Assembly (NCBI GenBank): GCA_022071945.1
Contig: JAJVIN010000009.1
Span: 33,303 to 97,302 of the forward strand
Direction of reading: 5' to 3'
From: Thermoanaerobaculia bacterium
Lineage (GTDB): Bacteria; Acidobacteriota; Thermoanaerobaculia; UBA5066
Length of the DNA: 64,000 nt
A program made the translations under genes and the position numbers. The notes under the pieces are model-generated. The model was given only the letters and a program-made list of their open reading frames with translations, was not told where the DNA came from and ran no database searches. Below are positions 43,774-51,700 of the stretch, piece after piece. Every line of letters starts with the position of its first letter. The first letter of the stretch is position 1.

Positions 43774-45953
43774 CGAGCTACATCACCATTTACGTGCGCG
43801 TCCACGAGGGGCGCTACCACGGAAACGGTGACGGAGTTCCGTCGCCCTTTCGCCTGTTTCAGGCGCTCGTGGCGGGTGCCGCCATCAGCGGGCCTCTCGA
43901 CGAAAGCACCAAGGAAGCCCTCGCCTGGTTTGAAGGACTCCACGCCCCGATCATCGCTTCGCCACGTATGGTGCGTGGCCAGACGGTCACGATGTTCATG
44001 CCGAACAACGACCTCGACAAGTTCAGTGGCGATGTTCGGAATATCGCCAAGACACGCGGCGCCCAGAAGGTGTGGAGGCCACACCATTTCGATGCGGCGG
44101 TGCCCTGGATCTATGCGTGGCCTTTCGCGGAGGAGGGGGCAACCCCTGCGGCCAAGATCTGCGCGCTCTCCGAGAAGCTGTACCAGCTCGGGCGTGGAGT
44201 CGATATGGCCTGGGCTTGGGGCGAGGTCCTCGACGAAGCGGTGCTGGACGCGAAGCTAGTCGAGTACAACGGAATCGTCCGGCGGCCGAGCGCGGGCGAC
44301 GGTCCTCTGCTCGCATGTCCAAGCAAGGGTTCATTCGAGAGTCTGGAACGCCGGTATCGGGCCCCGCGATTCCGGTCCGAGAGCGGCCAGCGCGTCTTCG
44401 TCCAACAGCCGAAGCCGGGCTATCGACAGATCTCGTACGAGAGCCCTCCAGTTCGCCACGTCTTCGAGCTTCGATCCTCAAGTGACTCGGAACGACGTGT
44501 GTCGTGGCCACTCGAAAGCACGTCGTCGCTCGTCGTGGCGGCGCGCGAGGCGGCTCGGGCTCGCCTGACGACCGCCATGCCCGATCGGCTCCATGATGTG
44601 GACCGACATCTCGTGGGTCGTAAGCCCGATGGTTCAAACGCGGTGCCTGCCGAGAGCCGCGTGCGGATCATCGCGATTCCATCCATCGGCATGCACTACG
44701 CCGACCGCGCCATCCGGCGTCTCCTCGTCGAGATCCCTGCGGCGTGCGCGCTTCGAAGCGAGGATGTTCGCTGGGCGTTTTCAGGTGCAGAACTGTTCGA
44801 CCCAGACACCGGCGAGTTGAAGGACGTTCTCCTGTCACCATCGGCCGGGGACGACATGCTCCGGCACTACGGCGTTGGCGAAGGGGCCCGAGTGTTCCGG
44901 TCCGTCACGCCAGTCGTACTCCCCGAGGATGGCAAGCGCCGGCGCATCGAGCCAACCCGAAAGCTCGCGGAGGCCAAGCCCGGCCTCGAGCGCGTCGTGG
45001 AGATTTCGGGAGCGAGAGCGGCAGTCGCTCAAGCGCTCCGTCACGCGGGCGTAAGCGCTCCAGCGGAGAGCATTCGCCTGCAGCGGGAGCCTTTCGACGG
45101 AGCCGGCTCACGCGTCGAGCCGTTCGCCGCGGGAACTCGCTTCGAAAAGGAGCGCCTCTGGCACGTCGAGGTTGCGTTCGGCGTGCCAGTCGAGGGCCCG
45201 CTATTGCTCGGCGATGGGCGCTTTCTCGGACTTGGGCTCATGGCGCCAGCAAAGGATGTCGTTCCGGGCACACATGCCTTCGCGGTCACTGACGGCCTCG
45301 CTGGCCAGCCTGAGCCGCTCGATGTTTCACGGGCGCTGCGGCGCGCGGTCATGGCGAGAGTGCAGGCCACCATCGGCACGCATGAGCGGCTTGCAGCCTT
45401 TTTCAGCGGTCACGCGGAGGACGGCGCTCCCATCCGGCGCTCTCGTTCTTCGCACCTCTCATTCGCATTCGAGCCGGACTTGCAGAGGTTGCTCATTCTC
45501 GCTCCCCACGTCGTCGAGCGACGCGCACCGACGCATCAGGAACTCGACCACCTCCGCACCCTGGATGCCGCTCTCGAAGGGTTTTGCGAGCTGCGCGCGC
45601 GGCACGCTGGGTTCTTCTTGATTTCCCCTGTCTCCATCGGAGAACGCGATGATTCGCTCCTGGGACGATCGCGCGTGTGGAAGACCATCACGCCCTACGT
45701 CGTCACGCGACATGCCAAGGACCGCGCGGCGACGGAGGCACTTGCAGCTGACGTCCATGCGGAATGCCGTCGCCTCGGACTGCCCGAGCCCAGGGTGGAA
45801 TCGAGCAACGTTCAGGGCGCGCCCGGGATTGGGCTCACGGGGAACGTGACGCTGCTCTTCGAGAGGTGCATTGCGGGACCGCTCCTGCTCGGAAGAACTC
45901 GCTATCTCGGTGGTGGCCTCTTCCGCCCTGAGGACGACCCAGACCATCCCTGA
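43770..45953 (+). CDS. csb2: Csb2 (GSU0054 family, Cas5-Cas6 fusion), enlarged, operon 1
   Basis: The 727-aa product starts with a Cas5-like RAMP (YITIYVRVHEGRYHGNGDGVPSPFRLFQALVAGA), as in Csb2. The last part has a Cas6-like region. Two copies of a Cas6-type module are visible. The first has RVFRSVTPVVLP (about 374-385) and a glycine loop GPLLLGDGRFLGLGLM (about 474-489). The second has RVWKTITPYVVTRH (about 634-647) and GPLLLGRTRYLGGGLF (about 701-716). The operon 2 Csb2 (491 aa) has only one of each. The protein should cap the crRNA 5' end and process precursor crRNA. Whether both modules cleave RNA is unknown. It overlaps csb1 by four bases and ends operon 1. Confidence 0.85.
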   Translation: MTSYITIYVRVHEGRYHGNGDGVPSPFRLFQALVAGAAISGPLDESTKEALAWFEGLHAPIIASPRMVRGQTVTMFMPNNDLDKFSGDVRNIAKTRGAQKVWRPHHFDAAVPWIYAWPFAEEGATPAAKICALSEKLYQLGRGVDMAWAWGEVLDEAVLDAKLVEYNGIVRRPSAGDGPLLACPSKGSFESLERRYRAPRFRSESGQRVFVQQPKPGYRQISYESPPVRHVFELRSSSDSERRVSWPLESTSSLVVAAREAARARLTTAMPDRLHDVDRHLVGRKPDGSNAVPAESRVRIIAIPSIGMHYADRAIRRLLVEIPAACALRSEDVRWAFSGAELFDPDTGELKDVLLSPSAGDDMLRHYGVGEGARVFRSVTPVVLPEDGKRRRIEPTRKLAEAKPGLERVVEISGARAAVAQALRHAGVSAPAESIRLQREPFDGAGSRVEPFAAGTRFEKERLWHVEVAFGVPVEGPLLLGDGRFLGLGLMAPAKDVVPGTHAFAVTDGLAGQPEPLDVSRALRRAVMARVQATIGTHERLAAFFSGHAEDGAPIRRSRSSHLSFAFEPDLQRLLILAPHVVERRAPTHQELDHLRTLDAALEGFCELRARHAGFFLISPVSIGERDDSLLGRSRVWKTITPYVVTRHAKDRAATEALAADVHAECRRLGLPEPRVESSNVQGAPGIGLTGNVTLLFERCIAGPLLLGRTRYLGGGLFRPEDDPDHP

Positions 45954-46021
45954 GCTTCCTCGCCGTTTTCCGTTGCCTCGTCGCTCAGGGCGAGTCCGAG
46001 ACGCACGAGTTCAAGCACACG

Positions 46022-46340
46022 ATGGTCCGCGAGGCGTTTGTCTGGCTCGACCGGACGCTACCGCTGTCAGCTTGCTTCCCGAAGCGCGCAATCAACCGCG
46101 AGGACCGGTTGCCCGTGTCCACGGAGGCCCAGCGCGAGATCGCGATCGACACCTTCATCCACAGCGACCTCAGCAACGCGTACTCGTACGTCGCCATCGC
46201 CGTCTTCGACGACCGCATCGAGACCCACAGCATCTGCGATTTCCGCACCGGCATTCGCGCCGAGCCGCTCACCTTGGAGCACTGCCCGATCCGCGTAGCC
46301 CCTTATCGCGGGCGCATTCCCCCGTCCGGGCGCCGCCGAG
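46022..46340 (+). pseudogene. Unidentified protein-like fragment after operon 1
   Basis: A frame reads MVREAFVWLDRTLPLSACFPKRAINREDRLPVSTEAQREIAIDTFIHSDLSNAYSYVAIAVFDDRIETHSICDFRTGIRAEPLTLEHCPIRV, which has normal protein composition. In the same frame it extends upstream to about the csb2 stop. After about 46,330 the composition turns into the shadow of the antitoxin gene on the other strand, so the 3' part appears lost. The family was not recognised. It may be the remnant of an accessory gene once downstream of csb2. Confidence 0.4.
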
Positions 46341-46368
46341 GCTTCCGTCCACCTCGGATCGACCGGAA

Positions 46369-46779
46369 TCATGGGTGCACGCCGGCCTCCGCACCTGGCC
46401 TTTTCGGCCTGCCGCGCTTCCTCGGCGCGGGCCTGCCGGGATGGCCCATTGCCTCGCTGGTCACCCCATCGAGGAGTTGTGGCTCCAGCGAGTCGACGGC
46501 GGCTCGGACGGCTTCCGGGTGCAGTTCAATCGTACGAAGAAGGATGCAGGCGGAACCCGTCGGTCGGCGTCTCCCTTGCTCCCAGTTTCGCAGCGTCCAG
46601 ACGTTCACGCCCATGAGCCGGGCGAAGTCCACCTGCGTCAGAGCCAGCTCTTCCCGGATCGCGCTGGCATTGACCTCTGGCACGACCCAGACTCTGCTGG
46701 GAAGGGCCTCGCCGCTTTCGACGGACTTCATCTCCCGGACGCAGTCGAGTAGATCCTCGAAGAGTCGCTTGTCCATCAT
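46369..46779 (-). CDS. higA: HigA/NadS-type helix-turn-helix antitoxin
   Basis: The 136-aa product has a Cro/C1-type helix-turn-helix at about residues 38-75 (SAIREELALTQVDFARLMGVNVWTLRNWEQGRRRPTG), preceded by LPSRVW and followed by AVRAAVDSL. This is the usual plan of HigA/NadS antitoxins encoded downstream of a HigB toxin. A basic tail (PAPRKRGRPKRP) follows. It would repress the pair and neutralise the toxin. The toxin gene immediately upstream is disrupted, so the antitoxin may be an orphan. Its 3' end runs against the unidentified gene remnant. Confidence 0.75.
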   Translation of the reverse strand: MMDKRLFEDLLDCVREMKSVESGEALPSRVWVVPEVNASAIREELALTQVDFARLMGVNVWTLRNWEQGRRRPTGSACILLRTIELHPEAVRAAVDSLEPQLLDGVTSEAMGHPGRPAPRKRGRPKRPGAEAGVHP

Positions 46780-46804
46780 TCCCCTCGACGATGGCCCTGA
46801 TGGC

Positions 46805-47084
46805 CTACAGTTCTTGAGCGTTCAGATCGTCCTTTTCGTTCTTGGAGTCGGCCAATAGGAGGTGAATCCGGCTGGCGGAAACGACCCAGAAGTAGATGAT
46901 CCGGGTTCCGCCACGTTTTCCCTCGTCCCTTCCCGGTCCACCTGATCTTTCTCAGCCCGCCCCCCTCCGGGATGACGTCCCCCGAATCTGGAGATTCGAC
47001 GAGAAGCGCTTCGAATCGGGCGAGTTCGTCATCACTCATCAGCCGTCTGATGTGGCGGCTGAAGACGGCGCTCTCGATGATCAC
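46805..47084 (-). pseudogene. higB: HigB/RelE-type toxin gene, frameshifted
   Basis: From a GTG at 47084 (47105 is an alternative) the frame reads IIESAVFSRHIRRLMSDDEL, then DSGDVIPEGGGLRKIRWTGKGRGK, a clear HigB start. Homology then jumps to the next frame, RGGTRIIYFWVVSASRIHLLLADSKNEKDDLNAQEL, at an A4 run (46916-46919 on the + strand). One extra A breaks the gene. The restored frame also stops at a TAG (46805-46807) before the usual C-terminal helix. The toxin is therefore probably inactive, unless the extra base is a sequencing error. Confidence 0.7.
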
Positions 47085-47266
47085 AACCGAGGCAATACAG
47101 GTCACAGAACCATATTGGTCAAGAGAGTGTCGCCACGGTCTCTGGATTGCGGCAAGCCATCGGTAGAGCCTGGGCGTATCCGGTCCGGCGGAAGGCAGAA
47201 ACACGAATCCTCCTCCCAAGAACCGTCGCCACGGGGATGTCAAGGCGAGGGACTCACCGCGACGCC

Positions 47267-47302
47267 GCTTCAATGGAGCCCCGGCCGTGGAGACGGGGAG
47301 AG
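47267..47302 (-). repeat. Orphan degenerate CRISPR repeat left of the array
   Basis: This 36-bp sequence matches the array repeat at 33 positions; the three changes are in and beside the second hairpin arm, which weakens the stem. It has the same orientation as the main array and lies 1,495 bp beyond the array's leader-distal end. No second repeat lies within 80 bp on either side. It may be the last repeat of an older, longer array that was split or partly deleted. Confidence 0.85.
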
Positions 47303-48220
47303 CAGAAGACGAAGGTCATCCGAGGGACCGGCATCCTGAGCATTCCGCTCGTCGACTCGCCGGGCAATCCGCTCCTCGATCCGAAGACGAAGCAGCCCCA
47401 GTTCGTTGGAGCGCCTCCGAAGGGCTGGGACGCGGACCGGGTAGACAACCTGGTGCCGGGGACGCTGAAGGGAATCCGTGCTGAAGGACCTGGTGGCAGT
47501 ATCTTTGGGGGTGAAGGCCCGCCTGGCCTCGATGACTCCATGCCTCGACCGATACAGCACTCGCCGAACTCCATCCTTGATGTGGCCAGATCTCCTGAGC
47601 TTGCCATGACACCGAAAGCAGACAGGAGAAAGATCATCCACGACATGCTCGCTCTTCCCGTCGAGGGGAAGGGACAGTTCCCGGTGGATACCTCGGCGGT
47701 GTCGGTGCCCTTCGGGAGCGCGGCCACACAGGCGATTCAGAGGATCGAGGCATGGTCGTCACTTCGGCCGCCAGCCGTTCACTTGGTGGTGGACCCGGTC
47801 ATGGCGGAAGGGGAGGGAGACTACTCATGGCGATCGCGAACGATCAGCCTCTCCGCATGGATTCCAAGTACCCTTGCCGCGGCATCCGCGCTCGTCCACG
47901 AGTTCGGGCATCACCTCGAATGGACCGTTCTGCGCAAGGAAGTCGACTCTGAGTTCGCGGCCCGAGTCTTTGGGAAGAGCCGGGTGCCGCTCACGACGCT
48001 TCGGAAGTGGAAGGCGCTGGCTGGCAATCCGAAGTTCGAGTCCATGCTGGTGTACCCAGACGTTTCCGGGGTCGACCCATACGCAGGGCGGGACTACCCA
48101 AACGGCCAGACCGAACTCTTCTCCGTTGGCTTGGAGATGATGTTCCAGGACCCTTCTCGGCTCGCGGAGCTGGATCCGGCCCTCTTCCTCAAAGTGATAG
48201 ACTGGCTTCGAGGCAGCTGA
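47303..48220 (+). pseudogene. Zincin-like C-terminal fragment of a phage-type structural protein
   Basis: The frame has no convincing start of its own; it runs back through the orphan repeat, where an ATG (47273) lies inside the repeat. The last 170 residues are protein-like and have a zinc-metallopeptidase motif HEFGHHLEW. Later, GRDYPNGQTELFSVGLEMMFQDPSRLAELDPALF resembles the ends of phage minor-head and capsid-morphogenesis proteins with a zincin domain. The N-terminal part (TGILSIPLVDSPGNPLLDPKTKQPQFVG) is Pro/Gly-rich. It is most likely a 5'-truncated phage or prophage gene. The stop overlaps the next small gene (TGATG). Confidence 0.55.
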
Positions 48221-48468
48221 TGGTCAAAGTACGGTTCGACTTCGGAGAGTACGTTGTGTCGGATCGAGGTGCATGGCAGGGCCCTGATGCCGGCGCCGTC
48301 CGTCGCCTGGAGGAGTTCTCGGCTGAGACATCGACGCCAACTCTCGGGCTAGGGGCTGATCTGGCTATCGCGCTCGCCGCGGCTGAGCGGTTCGGCGGAA
48401 CTGTTGCAGAGGTTTCTCCCCGCCACGGAGAAGGCGCCAAGGACGGCCAGGAGAAGCGAGTAGCCTGA
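48220..48468 (+). CDS. Small protein coupled to the zincin fragment, 82 aa
   Basis: The ATG overlaps the upstream stop. The product begins MVKVRFDFGEYVVSDRGAWQ and continues with an acidic stretch and an Ala-rich helix (LGLGADLAIALAAAERFGGTVAEVSP). It is probably a phage-associated partner of the preceding gene; no family was recognised. It is followed by a hairpin terminator. Confidence 0.55.
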   Translation: MVKVRFDFGEYVVSDRGAWQGPDAGAVRRLEEFSAETSTPTLGLGADLAIALAAAERFGGTVAEVSPRHGEGAKDGQEKRVA

Positions 48469-48575
48469 AAATCGATACCGCCACGGCGGATGCCCGAGAG
48501 AATCAGGTAGGGGCACAACCTCGGTAAGAGCCGCCGAGAAGCACCGACACCCTCGAGGCACACAGAGGGACATAG

Positions 48576-48603
48576 GCCCCGGATCTCTCTGGGGCGTTTG
48601 TGT
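48576..48603 (+). terminator. Terminator-like hairpin after the phage-type genes
   Basis: GCCCC and GGGGC pair around a ten-base loop (GGATCTCTCT) and are followed by GTTTGTGT. It lies about 110 bp after the small gene. The rest of the 329-bp stretch between that gene and the first repeat has no gene or further repeat that I can see. It is the array's trailer side. Confidence 0.5.
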
Positions 48604-48797
48604 CTGGGGGCTCGACTCTGCGCCGCCGACGGTGCAGACCCCCTAGAAACCGCCGCCGGCCCTCCGCACGCTAACCACGTGGCAGAGAAGGGCCTCGGCA
48701 CCGACACCGTGACGGTCTCCCGGGAGGCCGTGTTCGCGTTCGACCGTCAGACACGGGAAGCCATCCTTCCGTGTTTCCAGAGCCCCGCCACGCGACT

Positions 48798-51700
48798 GCT
48801 TCAATGGAGCCCCGGCTGTGGAGTCGGGGAAAGCGGAGGTTCCCCCCGTCGCCCGCGCCGATCTGCGCGCTTCAATGGAGCCCCGGCTGTGGAGCCGGGG
48901 AAAGCCGCCGCCAGACGCGAGAAGGATCTCTGGGAAGACAAGCTTCAATGGAGCCCCGGCTGTGGGGCCGGGGAAAGAGGGATGTCATCCGGCGCCAGCA
49001 AGTCGTATTCAAGCTTCAATGGAGCCCCGGCTGTGGAGCCGGGGAAAGCCCTTCCCGCCGTTGGAATTCAGGACGGTGTACTCGCTTCAATGGAGCCCCG
49101 GCTGTGGAGCCGGGGAAAGAACGCCCGCAGCCACTGACAGCCGCACGGTCTACACGCTTCAATGGAGCCCCGGCTGTGGAGCCGGGGAAAGCCCCGCTGA
49201 GGCTTTCCGCATAATCGATGGCCGCCTGGCTTCAATGGAGCCCCGGCTGTGGAGCCGGGGAAAGCGGTGCCGGTGCTTCCGAGGTTGACAACGGTCGGGA
49301 TGCTTCAATGGAGCCCCGGCTGTGGAGCCGGGGAAAGTAGAGCGGCCAGGGGACAAAGCGCAAAAGCGCGGCCCGCTTCAATGGAGCCCCGGCTGTGGAG
49401 CCGGGGAAAGTGTAACGGAATTATTGTGAGACGCACTAACTAAGCACACCAGCTTCAATGGAGCCCCGGCTGTGGAGCCGGGGAAAGAAGAACTCAAGAA
49501 GCAGGCGGACGACGCGGTAAAGGCTTCAATGGAGCCCCGGCTGTGGAGCCGGGGAAAGCTGAAAACGAACTGAACCTGCACGTCAGCGCGGACACGCTTC
49601 AATGGAGCCCCGGCTGTGGAGCCGGGGAAAGCGGCGTCAAGGCGGGTGTCGATGGTCGCGCCGGCCGCGCTTCAATGGAGCCCCGGCTGTGGAGCCGGGG
49701 AAAGCGTCATCCTCGCGCGGATCGAGGCCGGCCAGGAGCGGCTTCAATGGAGCCCCGGCTGTGGAGCCGGGGAAAGTTCGTCGTGATCAGCGGTCGAGAT
49801 GTTCGAGCCGAAGCTTCAATGGAGCCCCGGCTGTGGAGCCGGGGAAAGAGTTCGTGGCGATCACGAACGCGTTTACCGACCTGGCGCTTCAATGGAGCCC
49901 CGGCTGTGGAGCCGGGGAAAGCGCTGGGAAGCCGGCTTCCACCAGATCGCTATGGAAAGCTTCAATGGAGCCCCGGCTGTGGAGCCGGGGAAAGGCGGCC
50001 CGGACCCACAACGAGGGCTTGCTCCTGAATGGCTTCAATGGAGCCCCGGCTGTGGAGCCGGGGAAAGATAGAAGTCAGTCAAAATCCCGTTGACCGTGAG
50101 GCGCTTCAATGGAGCCCCGGCTGTGGAGCCGGGGAAAGTCGTGAACCCCGATCGCGTCAGACAGCCTACGTCTCTGCTTCAATGGAGCCCCGGCTGTGGA
50201 GCCGGGGAAAGGGGTCCGCTCGATCGTGCGGGAGCACACGGACGGGGCGCTTCAATGGAGCCCCGGCTGTGGAGCCGGGGAAAGCGGATCGCTCCGCATC
50301 GCCTGGACGCTCGATGACGCGCTTCAATGGAGCCCCGGCTGTGGAGCCGGGGAAAGGCCGTGGTGCTCGAAGAGGCCGCTGAACGGCGCAGGGCTTCAAT
50401 GGAGCCCCGGCTGTGGAGCCGGGGAAAGGAGAACTCCAGGAGCCCCCACCCGAGCAGGGTCGCGCTTCAATGGAGCCCCGGCTGTGGAGCCGGGGAAAGA
50501 GATCGTCCGGCTCATACAGGACGAGTACGGCCCGCGCTTCAATGGAGCCCCGGCTGTGGAGCCGGGGAAAGAGTCAGGCGACCGTAAACACCGCCGGCGC
50601 GAACCTGCTTCAATGGAGCCCCGGCTGTGGAGCCGGGGAAAGAGCGTAGTCCGCAAGGAGGGCCTTGACGGTTTCGAGGCTTCAATGGAGCCCCGGCTGT
50701 GGAGCCGGGGAAAGAGCCACCCGCCGGAAGCCGGACGGCCGGACTCGCCGCGCTTCAATGGAGCCCCGGCTGTGGAGCCGGGGAAAGGCATACCCCTACA
50801 GCGGGGCGTGCGTGAGCCCCGGAGCTTCAATGGAGCCCCGGCTGTGGAGCCGGGGAAAGGCCCACACTCGCCCAATCGAGCGCAGCGCCCAGATCCACGC
50901 TTCAATGGAGCCCCGGCTGTGGAGCCGGGGAAAGTTCCTTGCGCGCCCTCTTCATCGACCTGGACCGCCCAGCTTCAATGGAGCCCCGGCTGTGGAGCCG
51001 GGGAAAGCGCCCCACGCACCCATCCAGCGGGCCCCACTGCTTCAGCTTCAATGGAGCCCCGGCTGTGGAGCCGGGGAAAGGATTCGCAAATGTCGTCACT
51101 GGTCGTGCTCACAACGGCTTCAATGGAGCCCCGGCTGTGGAGCCGGGGAAAGCTGCACCAGGTCCGATCCCTGCGCAGATGGAGGCGGAGCTTCAATGGA
51201 GCCCCGGCTGTGGAGCCGGGGAAAGCTGGACTGGCCGAGATGTTCGCTAACGCGGAGTTCACGCTTCAATGGAGCCCCGGCTGTGGAGCCGGGGAAAGTG
51301 GACGGCGACTGATGGCTGAGAAGCTACTCAAGGTGCTTCAATGGAGCCCCGGCTGTGGAGCCGGGGAAAGTCGTCGCTGTTGTTCCGCGAGTCCTTGACC
51401 GCGAGGCTTCAATGGAGCCCCGGCTGTGGAGCCGGGGAAAGTCGTCGCTGTTGTTCCGCGAGTCCTTGACCGCGAGGCTTCAATGGAGCCCCGGCTGTGG
51501 AGCCGGGGAAAGGCAAGCGGTGGCTCTGCCTGCTACATCATCGGAAGCTTCAATGGAGCCCCGGCTGTGGAGCCGGGGAAAGCGCGATCGTCTCCTCGGC
51601 CGTCATCGACGTCCTGGCGCTTCAATGGAGCCCCGGCTGTGGAGCCGGGGAAAGCGCGATCGTCTCCTCGGCCGTCATCGACGTCCTGGCGCTTCAATGG

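Noticed and set aside
47303..48797. The 1.5-kb phage-type segment as one giant spacer
   Set aside because: Cas1-Cas2 integrates pieces of fixed short length; an insertion or recombination event explains the segment better.
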